Notes: a model not told the origin generated them from the sequence alone. A stretch of 64,000 nt of DNA from Methyloterricola oryzae (GCF_000934725.1 NZ_JYNS01000001.1:620001-684000); one strand, 5' to 3'. Shown: positions 1 to 7,340, numbered from the stretch's first letter. Numbers and translations are program-made.

Positions 1-69
1 TACGTCATCGGCGCCGTCGCGGCCCTGGTCGTTGTGGGCCTGGTCATCGGCATCGTCAAGAAGCTCTAA
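1..69 (+). CDS. Inovirus major coat protein, C-terminal fragment (cut by window edge)
   Basis: The visible 22 residues are a continuous Ala/Val/Gly/Ile-rich membrane helix ending in Lys-Lys-Leu and a TAA stop. A single hydrophobic helix followed by a short basic tail is the C-terminal layout of filamentous phage major coat proteins, where the basic end contacts packaged single-stranded DNA. The position just ahead of the minor coat and adsorption genes agrees. The N-terminus and any signal peptide are outside the window, so the family cannot be confirmed. It could be another small phage membrane protein. Confidence 0.6.
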   Translation, partial: YVIGAVAALVVVGLVIGIVKKL

Positions 70-84
70 ACCAGGAGCACCCCC

Positions 85-165
85 ATGATGATTGCAGCCT
101 CCATCGCGATAGGCCTCGTCTGGGCGCTGTGCTTCGTGGGCGGCGTCCGAACGACCTCGATCTAA
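85..165 (+). CDS. Very small hydrophobic phage peptide (26 aa)
   Basis: The ORF runs from ATG at 85 to TAA at 163-165. An AGGAG at 73-77 lies 7 nt before the start, a better ribosome site than most genes nearby have. The peptide is almost all hydrophobic (MMIAASIAIGLVW and onward) with one Arg near the C-terminus, so it would be a single membrane helix. Size and position between the coat and adsorption genes recall the pVII/pIX-type minor coat proteins that cap the virion tip, but the sequence is too short to assign. Spacing to both neighbours is short, fitting one polycistronic message. Confidence 0.5.
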   Translation: MMIAASIAIGLVWALCFVGGVRTTSI

Positions 166-178
166 CCAAAGGTGCTAT

Positions 179-1702
179 ATGCGCGCTATACACCGATGGA
201 ACAGCAAGGGCGGGGACCCCCTCGCCCTTGTTCACCCCAACCAACCGCAGCGGCCCGTCTTGGTCGGGCCGCTCTATCAACTGACACGCCTGCTCTATCG
301 GCTGCGCCACTGCCTACCGTATCCCCTCGGCAGCCTGGTCGCACAGATCTACCGGCAGACCCGGCACACGAACCCGCTCCTGCTGCTCCTGCTCATCCTG
401 AGCGCAGGCCTTCCGGTCCAGCCCGCCTGGGCCATGCTCGTCATCGACATCACCTGTTCCCGTGCACCCGGCGAGCCCAACCAATGCGACCCGCTGCCCC
501 CTGGCCCCGATGGTGGCCTCACCAACGGCGGCCCCGGCAAAGCCCCCATTGGAAGCCAAGTCAAATCGCTCGAACTCTGCAACGACGGCGCCTGCTCACA
601 GCTTCCGGTCGGGTCTGGTGATAACGCCTATCCGGCCAAGCCTTCTGCGTGGCCAGGACCTAACACGCCCCCAACGAACACCTCGGGCACTCCAACGTAC
701 ACCGCCTTGGGAACTGCTGGGCTTTCAGCGGCGGACGCTCTTACGCGATGGTGTCCCGTTGCTGGCTCTGGTTACTGTTCAGGCCCTTCATGTTGGGAGG
801 GCGGTGTCATAGACAGCGTAGGCGCAAATGGGACTGTCTATTTCCACTGCTACGCAGGTTCTTATAATTCGTATTATCAAAACAATCCTAGCGGGACCTC
901 ATGTCCTCCCGGATATAGTGGTTCTTCTTGCTCTCTGAGCGACCCGCCAGCGGCTAAGTGGCCGAGCGACGGCAAATGTACCCCGATCCGCTCCGGTAAC
1001 GCCTTCAGCGACAACCCAAGAGATCCCGATTGCATCGGCGGCGCCTCGTCGGTTCCCGCCCCATTTACCCGATCCGCCGACGGCACAAGCGTCTCCGGCA
1101 CCGGACCCACCGGCGAAAAGTACACCGTCAGCCTCGCCGGCGATGGTACCGCCAAGGTCAAAGGCACCGTTCCCAACTCAGACGGCGCCACCTCCACCGT
1201 CGGCACCACCGACCTTAGCGCCCCCGGCTCCGGCAACGGCGTCACCCAGGTCACCGGCAACAGCCAAGGCAGCGTCAAAGGGACCGGCTCATCCGCGGGC
1301 GACGGCACCGGCTCCACTGATGGTCTTGCCACCGAAGGCACCGCCCAAGGCATCAAAGGCGAGCTTGGCCAGATCAAGGACGAACTCCAGAAAGACACCG
1401 GAGGCACCGCCGCGTTCCAGCGCACCCCGGCCTCCACCCCAGCCCCCGACGGCATGCAACAAAAGATCGACGAACAGAAACAGGCCCTCAAAGACAAATT
1501 CGACCAGATCAAAGGCGAAGCCTACAGCCTCTTCGCCTTCAACGGCTCCGGCAGCTTCGTCTGCTCCAGTGGCTGGCAATTCGAGATCCTCGGCACCCTC
1601 GTCGACCTCTGCCCGGCCCGCTTCCTCGGCAACGTCGCCTTCATTGGCAGCGTCGTCCTGTTTATCGCCTCCGTCGTCTCCCTCGCGGTGATCCTGCGAT
1701 GA
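179..1702 (+). CDS. TspB/pIII-like minor coat (adsorption) protein
   Basis: This 507-residue protein should bind the host receptor (often a pilus) at the virion tip and finish virion release. A hydrophobic stretch at about residues 67-85 ending in Ala-Trp-Ala looks like a signal peptide, although it sits unusually far from the chosen ATG, so translation may begin further in. A Cys-rich domain (about 150-290) is followed by a Gly/Ser/Thr-rich linker (about 300-400), a charged helical part, a short Cys-containing segment and a C-terminal membrane anchor (about 482-505). That layout matches pIII and the TspB family. The gene overlaps the next by 4 nt. Codons at about 760-960 are AT-richer than the flanks, suggesting an exchanged receptor-binding module. 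Confidence 0.72.
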   Translation: MRAIHRWNSKGGDPLALVHPNQPQRPVLVGPLYQLTRLLYRLRHCLPYPLGSLVAQIYRQTRHTNPLLLLLLILSAGLPVQPAWAMLVIDITCSRAPGEPNQCDPLPPGPDGGLTNGGPGKAPIGSQVKSLELCNDGACSQLPVGSGDNAYPAKPSAWPGPNTPPTNTSGTPTYTALGTAGLSAADALTRWCPVAGSGYCSGPSCWEGGVIDSVGANGTVYFHCYAGSYNSYYQNNPSGTSCPPGYSGSSCSLSDPPAAKWPSDGKCTPIRSGNAFSDNPRDPDCIGGASSVPAPFTRSADGTSVSGTGPTGEKYTVSLAGDGTAKVKGTVPNSDGATSTVGTTDLSAPGSGNGVTQVTGNSQGSVKGTGSSAGDGTGSTDGLATEGTAQGIKGELGQIKDELQKDTGGTAAFQRTPASTPAPDGMQQKIDEQKQALKDKFDQIKGEAYSLFAFNGSGSFVCSSGWQFEILGTLVDLCPARFLGNVAFIGSVVLFIASVVSLAVILR

Positions 1703-2052
1703 GCGCGATCCTCAGCCGCATCCTCGCCTCCATCGTCGCCTTCTTCCAAGGCGTCTGGGACTTCATCACCCAAGGCATCTACGACTTCGCCGTCTGGGCC
1801 TTCGCCAAGCTCATCGAATACATCACCCTCGAAGGCCTCAAGTTCTCCATCTGGGCATTAGGCTTCGCCTGGGACATCGCCAAGCAGATCATCCTCGACC
1901 TCAACCTCGTCGGCCAGCTCAACAGCGCCTTTGCCGCCATGCCCTCCGACGTCACCGGCCTCCTCAGCTACTTCCAATTCCCCCAGGCCCTCACCCTCGT
2001 CCTGACTGCCCTGGTCACCAAGTACGTCATGCGCTTCATCCCCTTTCTATGA
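1699..2052 (+). CDS. DUF2523-family minor coat protein (pVI-like)
   Basis: This 117-residue protein is dominated by hydrophobic and amphipathic helices, with membrane-type segments near the N-terminus, at about 45-70 and at the C-terminus (ending FIPFL). DUF2523 proteins lie between the adsorption protein and Zot in many inoviruses and are regarded as the pVI equivalent, joining the adsorption protein to the filament end in the inner membrane before assembly. Start and stop overlap both neighbours by 4 nt (ATGA), so translation is probably coupled. The assignment rests on size, composition and position. Confidence 0.7.
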   Translation: MSAILSRILASIVAFFQGVWDFITQGIYDFAVWAFAKLIEYITLEGLKFSIWALGFAWDIAKQIILDLNLVGQLNSAFAAMPSDVTGLLSYFQFPQALTLVLTALVTKYVMRFIPFL

Positions 2053-3197
2053 GCATCAAGATCCACTGGGGCCCCCCGGGCTCCTACAAGACCTCCGGCG
2101 CCGTCATGGACGACTTCATTCCCGCTGCCCAGGCCGGGCGCGTAGTCGTCACCAACATCCGGGGCCTCGATAACATCGAACGCATCCGCGATGCCCTCGG
2201 CGACATCCCCGACAGCTTCGAACTCATCCACTTGCCCACCACCGAACACCCCCAGGCCGCCGACAACCGCGCCAAGCTCGCCCGCTGGTGGCATTGGCTG
2301 CCCCATGGCGCCTTCATGATCCTCGATGAAGCGCAAATGATCTGGCCTCAGAGCTGGAAAGACGCCGACCTCAAACAACTCGACTATCCCGGTGGACTAG
2401 AAGCCGCCACCGCCGACAATCGACCCTACGACTGGAACACCGCCTTTGAAATGCACCGCCATTACGGCTGGGATCTCGTCCTTACTACGCCGAATATTGA
2501 CAAGATACGCAAGGACATACGGGGTTGTGCTGAAGGCGCCTTCAAGCACAAGAACCAAGCCATGGTGGGCATCAAGGGCCGCTACCTCGAAGGCTTCCAC
2601 ATGGCTGAGGACGGCGGCAAATCCGCGTCCGACTTCATTAACCTGCGCATGCGCAAAATCAAGCCGGTGGTTTGGAGACTGTATGACAGCACAGCGACAG
2701 GCACTCACACAGACACGATTGCAGGCGTCTCGCTCCTGGCGAATCCTCGTGTACTACTGCTACTGGGAATTCTCACCCTGGTTGTTGGCTTTGTACTCTA
2801 TAACGGCCGCCCTCGTATCCTCGACCGCGACCATGGCCCTGCGGCCACTGGCAACCCTCCTCCTGTGGATCCTGCGCGCCCTGGTCCTGCGCCTTCTCCT
2901 GTTCCTGGCACTGCTGTGGCTGGTGGGACGAATACTGGCTCACCTGACCCACTAGCCGGCTTTCAGCTCGTCCTGCGCGGACGTTTCGGCAACCAGGGCG
3001 CCCAGCGCTACCTGATCCACGCCGAAAGCGACACCGCCACCTGGGACCTGTGGGATTCCGACCTCAAGGACATGGGCTACACCGTCCACTACAAAGGCAA
3101 CTGCACCCTGCGCCTCAACTACAACGGCGCACCGGGCCGCATCGTCGGCTGCGGCAAACCGAAAGAAAGCAAGCGCGGGGGCCTGGCGGCGCTGTGA
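2049..3197 (+). CDS. zot: Zot/pI-family phage assembly ATPase
   Basis: The 382-residue protein has an N-terminal cytoplasmic P-loop domain with Walker A GPPGSYKT (residues 8-15) and a Walker B ending in Asp93-Glu94 (FMILDEAQ). A Pro/Arg-rich region and one membrane helix (about 230-252) follow, then a periplasmic C-terminal domain. This is the pI/Zot layout: an inner-membrane motor that replaces the DNA-binding protein with coat subunits during extrusion. The family name comes from the Vibrio CTX phage 'zonula occludens toxin'; nothing here suggests toxin activity. It overlaps the DUF2523 gene by 4 nt. Composition at 2470-2530 and 2660-2760 is less GC-biased than the rest, hinting at mosaicism. 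Confidence 0.88.
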   Translation: MSIKIHWGPPGSYKTSGAVMDDFIPAAQAGRVVVTNIRGLDNIERIRDALGDIPDSFELIHLPTTEHPQAADNRAKLARWWHWLPHGAFMILDEAQMIWPQSWKDADLKQLDYPGGLEAATADNRPYDWNTAFEMHRHYGWDLVLTTPNIDKIRKDIRGCAEGAFKHKNQAMVGIKGRYLEGFHMAEDGGKSASDFINLRMRKIKPVVWRLYDSTATGTHTDTIAGVSLLANPRVLLLLGILTLVVGFVLYNGRPRILDRDHGPAATGNPPPVDPARPGPAPSPVPGTAVAGGTNTGSPDPLAGFQLVLRGRFGNQGAQRYLIHAESDTATWDLWDSDLKDMGYTVHYKGNCTLRLNYNGAPGRIVGCGKPKESKRGGLAAL

Positions 3198-3412
3198 CGA
3201 GGTACGAGGAGCAGCGGAGCCAGGCCCCCCGCGCACCCCTTTCGCAGGCCGCAAAAGGAGAACAGGGAGGGAAGCCGCGAGGAAGGGCGCCCAAGCCAAC
3301 GTGCTTGTAACACGTTAATGATGAAAAACGCCCCAACCGCAATTCAACCGCTATAAAGCCGCACAGCGGCCCGAACCCAAAACTTGAACGTTAAACCCTA
3401 GGAGCAACGACC

Positions 3413-4678
3413 ATGGCCAAAGGCAAACTCTGGAACCGACATTCCCCACTTTCCCTGGAACAAGACCTGAAAGGTGACCCCAAAGGCCGGATCTTCGAAT
3501 CACGGGCCGGCATCAAAGACCTCACCAAGATCCTTGTCTGCGGCAGCTCCGTCGACACCGTCAAGCAACTCTACAACGGCAGCCTCAAGCCCGACCTCCT
3601 GGAACAACTCCAGAACTCCCTGGAAGACGGCCTGTTCCGCTTCCAAAGCGGATTTGGCGAAATCTGGCACAGTGGCAAGATGGCCAAGATCTCCGGCTAC
3701 CGCTACAAACTGCAAAACAACGACCTCGGCGTCATCATCCTCATCGCCAGCTACTACAGCAAAGAAGACCAGCCCGGCAGCCACCTCAAAATCGAACTGA
3801 GCCCGCACTTTATCGCCGGTCGGGGAATCCAGCAGATCCAGGACACCCTGGACCTGATAGCCCACAACATCCTCACCGACTACCAAGCGGCCGGCGTCGC
3901 CGTCCATCTGGCCCTGGACGTCCAGAACTGGCAGCCGCCGCAGGACTTCCAGGAACGCTTCTCCACCTATGCCCGGGCCGTTCGCTCCTACGACGGCATC
4001 GTCGACTTCCAATTCGACGACCTCAGCACCATTGCCGTCAAATACGGCAAGACCCAAGCCGAAACCTACATGTTCGGCAAAGCCAACGCCCTGCAAACCT
4101 GCATCTACGACAAGACCAAGGAAATCCAGACCCGCGACAAAGTCGACTACTTCCAGCGCTATTGGGAAGCCTACACCTTCGGCCAGTACAACCCGGAAAA
4201 GCCAGTCTGGCGCATCGAAATGCGCCTTCACCACCGCATCATTCGCGAGATCGGCGAAGGCATGGAGGAAACCCTCGAAGCCTTCCACCAGGTCACGGCT
4301 CACCTCACCGACATCTGGCGCTATGCCCTCAACCGCAACCGCCTCGACCACTCCAGCGTCTACATCGACCCGGCCTGGCAGCTCTTCCTCGAAGAGGCCG
4401 AGTTCTACCTACCACCCAATGGGGTCTATATGCGCAGAAAAAAAAAGCAAGACGACTCGGCCATCGGCAAGAACATCTCGTTCCTGGTCGGCAACCTCGT
4501 CTCGCTCTGTGCTAGGCACCACCACACAGCCCCCCAGGTCATGAAGCAGCTTAAGCGCCTGGACTGCTATGAAGACATCGTCCGCTACTACCGATCCCGA
4601 AACCTCACAGAATCAGACTTGCGCCAGCACATTGAGAAAGGCTTGTGCCTCAGGCGACTGATTGGCAAAGCGGCGTAA
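3413..4678 (+). CDS. Rep_trans-like rolling-circle replication initiation protein
   Basis: This 421-residue protein has the signature of Rep_trans/phage replication initiators: an 'IYDKTKEI' block (about 226-233) followed about 35 residues later by 'WRIEMRLH'. Such proteins nick the double-stranded replicative form to start rolling-circle synthesis. A TAGGAG ribosome site precedes the ATG. The 215-nt gap from zot contains a small hairpin (AACGTG/CACGTT near 3299-3317) and probably its own promoter, so replication may be uncoupled from the structural genes. The catalytic Tyr cannot be chosen by eye. Confidence 0.78.
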   Translation: MAKGKLWNRHSPLSLEQDLKGDPKGRIFESRAGIKDLTKILVCGSSVDTVKQLYNGSLKPDLLEQLQNSLEDGLFRFQSGFGEIWHSGKMAKISGYRYKLQNNDLGVIILIASYYSKEDQPGSHLKIELSPHFIAGRGIQQIQDTLDLIAHNILTDYQAAGVAVHLALDVQNWQPPQDFQERFSTYARAVRSYDGIVDFQFDDLSTIAVKYGKTQAETYMFGKANALQTCIYDKTKEIQTRDKVDYFQRYWEAYTFGQYNPEKPVWRIEMRLHHRIIREIGEGMEETLEAFHQVTAHLTDIWRYALNRNRLDHSSVYIDPAWQLFLEEAEFYLPPNGVYMRRKKKQDDSAIGKNISFLVGNLVSLCARHHHTAPQVMKQLKRLDCYEDIVRYYRSRNLTESDLRQHIEKGLCLRRLIGKAA

Positions 4679-4921
4679 GTCAACTATCCACAACCAAAAA
4701 TACAAAAAAGTGTGTAGGCCAAAAACTACAGTAGAAAGTCAATACCTTGCATAACCGCATGATTTGTCAAGGTAAATAATTGGCAAAAAATTGCGCAGTT
4801 TAACGGCAGTCTTGAAAAAATCTGTAGTTAACTGGGGAAAACCACGAGTTTTGCACCAAGTTATCCACAGGTTTTGTGAATATCTAGTGACAGCCCCATG
4901 TAAATACTTACTTTCTCGGCA
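4679..4921 (+). promoter_or_regulatory. AT-rich phage control region, candidate origin
   Basis: No gene is evident in these 243 nt. The sequence is much richer in A/T than the phage genes. It contains a consensus DnaA box TTATCCACA (4861-4869) and a one-mismatch copy CTATCCACA (4684-4692) at opposite ends. An inverted repeat TACCTTG/CAAGGTA lies at 4743-4774, and a longer-range pair AACTACAG (4724-4731) / CTGTAGTT (4822-4829) lies about 100 bp apart. These features suit a replication origin, a regulator target or the integrase promoter. Which of these it is cannot be told from sequence alone. Confidence 0.5.
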
Positions 4922-5911
4922 ATGGCAATTAAGAAAATTGCATCGGGTTGGCGCGTCGACATGCGGCCGTCAGGCCGCGATGGAAAGCGCATACGCAAGA
5001 CTTTCAAGACGAAGGCCGAAGCCATGCGCTTCGAAGCATTCCAAACCATTAAGCATGTCCAGGGCGTCGAATGGGAACCACCCAAGAAAGACAGCCGCCG
5101 ACTATCAGCACTAATCGACCGATGGTTCGCCCTGCACGGCATACACCTGAAAGACGGCAAAGCCCGTCGAGGAAAGCTGCTGCGAATCGCCCAGGCCTTG
5201 GGCAACCCCTCAGCCAACACCTTCACCGCCCATGACTTCACCCACTACCGGGCAGAACGTCTGAAGGCAGGAACATCCGCCAACACGCTCAATCATGACC
5301 TCGCATACCTGCGAGCCCTATTCAACGAACTGGAGCGACTCGGCGAATGGAAAGGCGGGAATCCGGTATCACGGATCCGCCAACTCAAGATCGACGAACG
5401 CGAACTCACCTATCTGACGAGAGAACAGATCGCCGCGCTACTCACGGCCCTCAGCGAATCCAGAAACCTCGATGCCGCCAAAGTCGCCCGCGTATGCTTA
5501 TCCACTGGCGCACGCTGGACCGAAGCGGAGTCACTTCGCTCCGAACAAGTGCAGCGCTATCGCATCACCTTCTGGGGAACCAAGAACGGCAAAATCAGGA
5601 CCGTACCCATCACAGCCGAACTCTACGAAACCATTCATACCGCCCGAACCGGCAGACTGTTCAAGCCATGCTATGACGCTTTCAGGAATGCAGTTGAGCG
5701 AGCTGGACTGAGACTACCGGAAGGACAAATGACACACGTACTGCGACACAGCTTCGCGAGTCACTTCATGATGAACGGGGGGAACATTCTGGCGTTGCAG
5801 CGGATCCTGGGACACGGAACGCTGACGATGACCATGCGTTACGCTCACCTGGCTCCAGAACATTTGGAAGAAGCGGCCCGGCTAAATCCCCTGCAAGGCC
5901 TTCAGCTGTAA
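4922..5911 (+). CDS. int: Tyrosine recombinase, phage integrase
   Basis: This 329-residue tyrosine recombinase has an N-terminal DNA-binding part with an AP2-like basic start, a SAM-like helical core-binding domain (about 60-150) and a catalytic domain. The catalytic set appears complete: Arg198 (GARWTEAE), Lys221 (TKNGK), His272 and Arg275 (HVLRHSF), His298 (LGH) and the nucleophile Tyr307 (MRYAHLAP). It should integrate and excise the prophage at the adjacent tRNA-Leu 3' end. Many filamentous phages instead use host XerCD at dif, so this element carries its own recombinase. No strong Shine-Dalgarno precedes the ATG, suggesting low expression. Confidence 0.9.
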   Translation: MAIKKIASGWRVDMRPSGRDGKRIRKTFKTKAEAMRFEAFQTIKHVQGVEWEPPKKDSRRLSALIDRWFALHGIHLKDGKARRGKLLRIAQALGNPSANTFTAHDFTHYRAERLKAGTSANTLNHDLAYLRALFNELERLGEWKGGNPVSRIRQLKIDERELTYLTREQIAALLTALSESRNLDAAKVARVCLSTGARWTEAESLRSEQVQRYRITFWGTKNGKIRTVPITAELYETIHTARTGRLFKPCYDAFRNAVERAGLRLPEGQMTHVLRHSFASHFMMNGGNILALQRILGHGTLTMTMRYAHLAPEHLEEAARLNPLQGLQL

Positions 5912-5912
5912 A

Positions 5913-5932
5913 TGTGGACACTTTGTGGACAC
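5913..5932 (+). repeat. Tandem 9-bp direct repeat beside the attachment site
   Basis: TGTGGACAC occurs at 5913-5921 and again at 5924-5932, an 11-bp period, directly after the integrase stop and about 50 bp from the tRNA-Leu 3' end. Closely spaced direct repeats next to the core site are typical arm-type binding sites for integrases with an N-terminal arm-binding domain. The role is inferred from position and spacing. Confidence 0.55.
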
Positions 5933-5979
5933 GGTCCGATCAAAGAATCCGGAGACCAATCCCAAGTCTCTGTTTAGTA

Positions 5980-6066
5980 TGGTACCTCGGGCCGGAATCG
6001 AACCGGCACGCCGGTAAAGGCGAGGGATTTTAAGTCCCTTGTGTCTACCAATTCCACCACCGAGGC
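5980..6066 (-). tRNA. tRNA-Leu (anticodon UAA), prophage attachment site
   Basis: The reverse complement begins GCCTCGG and ends CCGAGGT-ACCA, giving a seven-pair acceptor stem (a G-U pair at the end) with an encoded CCA. The anticodon arm is AGGGA-CTTAAAA-TCCCT with UAA at 6032-6030. The T arm carries GGTTCGATTCC, and a long variable arm is present, as expected for tRNA-Leu. The gene is intact: the prophage restores the 3' end on integration. It lies 19 nt after the gacA stop on the same strand. Confidence 0.96.
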
Positions 6067-6085
6067 AGAAAGCAAGGCATCGGGC

Positions 6086-6736
6086 TCATGAGCCCGATGC
6101 GGCGTCATCAATCAGACGGTACTTGGTCGCGAGACGGGTCAATTCCACGTCGTTCTTGACACTCAACTTGTCAAAAACCCTGTAACGATAGGTGCTGATC
6201 GTCTTAACGCTGATCGCAAGCAGCTTGGACATTTCCTGGATGGATTTGCCCTGCAAGGTCATGGTCACCACCTGCAGCTCACGTTGCGATAACTGGTTGA
6301 AAGGCGAGTCGTTTACTCCGTGGATGTTGGCGAAGGCCAATTCGCTGGCGACGTCTGCACTTAGATAGCGTCTACCGTTATAGACGCTCCAGATGGCGCT
6401 TACCAGTTCGCTGACTGGCGAACTCTTGGAAATGTACCCGTGCGCTCCAGCACTCAACAGCCGTTGCGGGAAAGGCCCGTCGGCATGGACGGTGAGCGCA
6501 ATGATCTTCACATCGGGGAAGCGCCGGCTGATCTTCTTGCTGGCCTCGATACCACCGATGCCCGGCATATTGATGTCCATCAGGACCACATCGGGCTGAA
6601 GTTTCGCCACCTGGTCGATCGCCTCTTCGCCCGAACAGGCTACGCCGACCACATCGATCCCGTTGCTTTCCCTCAGCAAATGCTCTATCCCCGTCCGCAC
6701 GAGTTCGTGATCGTCGACCAGTAGAACATTCACCAT
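6086..6736 (-). CDS. gacA: GacA/UvrY-family response regulator
   Basis: This 216-residue protein has an N-terminal receiver domain with the acidic pair Asp8-Asp9, phospho-acceptor Asp54 (VLMDINMPG) and Lys104 (YISKSSP), followed by a LuxR-type helix-turn-helix (about 147-205). Length and sequence match UvrY/GacA, which is phosphorylated by BarA/GacS and drives transcription of RsmY/Z or CsrB/C-type small RNAs that sequester CsrA/RsmA. The ATG at 6736 was chosen because the receiver begins there; a longer in-frame extension has no family support. The usual partner uvrC is not adjacent; tRNA genes flank it on both sides. Confidence 0.87.
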   Translation of the reverse strand: MVNVLLVDDHELVRTGIEHLLRESNGIDVVGVACSGEEAIDQVAKLQPDVVLMDINMPGIGGIEASKKISRRFPDVKIIALTVHADGPFPQRLLSAGAHGYISKSSPVSELVSAIWSVYNGRRYLSADVASELAFANIHGVNDSPFNQLSQRELQVVTMTLQGKSIQEMSKLLAISVKTISTYRYRVFDKLSVKNDVELTRLATKYRLIDDAASGS

Positions 6737-6832
6737 AAGACGCAGCTCGCTAAAACGCCGCCCAATCGGAATAAGAGCCGCCACCGCAGCCGGCCGGCAA
6801 CACCTGAACAAGCTCAGATAACAGCAACTCAT

Positions 6833-6919
6833 CGGAGGGCGTGGGATTCGAACCCACGAGGACCGTTAAGTCCTGCCGGTTTTCAAGACCGGTGTATTCA
6901 ACCACTCTACCAGCCCTCC
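6833..6919 (-). tRNA. tRNA-Ser (anticodon UGA)
   Basis: The reverse complement starts GGAGGGC and ends GCCCTCC followed by discriminator G, a perfect seven-pair acceptor stem. The anticodon stem-loop is CCGGT-CTTGAAA-ACCGG with UGA. A long variable arm and a T loop GGGTTCGAATCCC are visible. CCA is not encoded, unlike in the neighbouring tRNA-Leu. It lies upstream of gacA on the same strand. Confidence 0.96.
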
Positions 6920-7006
6920 AAGAGCGGTATCCTAACCGAAATCGTTTACGCCGTCTAACGCCGGCACGGCGACTGGAAGGCGGCGCCAAGCCGTCCGAGG
7001 CCTGGC

Positions 7007-7207
7007 TCAGAAGGGCGGTTCCTTGCCCGTCAGCTTGTCGAACATCCAGAAGGCTCCCTGGGTCAGGATAACACCGAGCCCAAAACCGCCAATGAAGAAC
7101 TCTGACGCATGTGCGCCGCCCAAGCTCGCGGCAAACTTGCCCGCGAGGAATCCCACGACGATAGCGCCACCGATTTTCAGGCGCTTGGAAATTTCATCTG
7201 TATTCAT
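7007..7207 (-). CDS. Small two-helix membrane protein, uncharacterised
   Basis: This 66-residue protein begins with a charged stretch (MNTDEISKRLK). Two hydrophobic segments follow, a Gly/Ala-rich one at about 12-30 and another at about 37-55 (FFIGGFGLGVILTQG), with a short polar tail ending PPF. It probably sits in the inner membrane as a hairpin. I do not recognise a family. It is divergent from the pilin operon, with 179 nt between the starts, and stands alone on its strand. Confidence 0.6.
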   Translation of the reverse strand: MNTDEISKRLKIGGAIVVGFLAGKFAASLGGAHASEFFIGGFGLGVILTQGAFWMFDKLTGKEPPF

Positions 7208-7308
7208 GGTTCAGGCTACCCTGCGCCCCGCCTTGACGTGTTGGATGTACGATATTGCCATTGGCTTCCATCGGGATGCAATCCGGGTCGTCTGACTTCG
7301 TTGCTTAC

Positions 7309-7340
7309 TACCGCTCGTCGCAGATTTGCTACCGCTCGTC
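7309..7340 (+). promoter_or_regulatory. Paired 11-bp direct repeats resembling LytTR/AlgR boxes
   Basis: TACCGCTCGTC occurs at 7309-7319 and again at 7330-7340, exactly 21 bp apart (two helical turns). The second copy ends 46 bp before the first minor pilin gene. LytTR-type regulators bind tandem direct repeats with about this spacing. The repeat differs at one position from the ACCGTTCGTC core bound by Pseudomonas AlgR, a LytTR regulator that activates the fimU-pilVWXY1Y2E operon. Repeat and spacing are seen directly; the regulator is inferred. No AlgR gene lies in the window. Confidence 0.55.

Larger units (their letters stand above)
1..5990 (+). mobile_element. Filamentous (inovirus-type) prophage, right-hand part
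   Basis: Consecutive plus-strand genes encode a coat protein end, a tiny hydrophobic peptide, a TspB/pIII-like adsorption protein, a DUF2523 protein, Zot/pI, a Rep_trans-like initiator and a tyrosine recombinase. This is the core set and order of Neisseria MDA/Nf-like and related inoviruses. The integrase ends about 70 bp from the 3' end of tRNA-Leu, the usual attachment position. The left end lies before the window, so the second att copy is not visible. The exact right boundary inside the tRNA 3' end is inferred. No capsid, tail or lysis genes are present, as expected for a secreted filamentous phage. Confidence 0.88.

Noticed and set aside
2446-2955. A 169-codon ORF inside zot in another frame with a Leu-rich hydrophobic end
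   Set aside because: It is fully inside zot. The hydrophobic run arises because the Pro/Ala-rich zot linker reads as Leu codons one base out of frame, and no ribosome site precedes it.
5912-5979. XerCD dif-like site as the phage attachment site
   Set aside because: No dif-like half-sites were seen. The integrase and tRNA-Leu 3' end explain the integration better.
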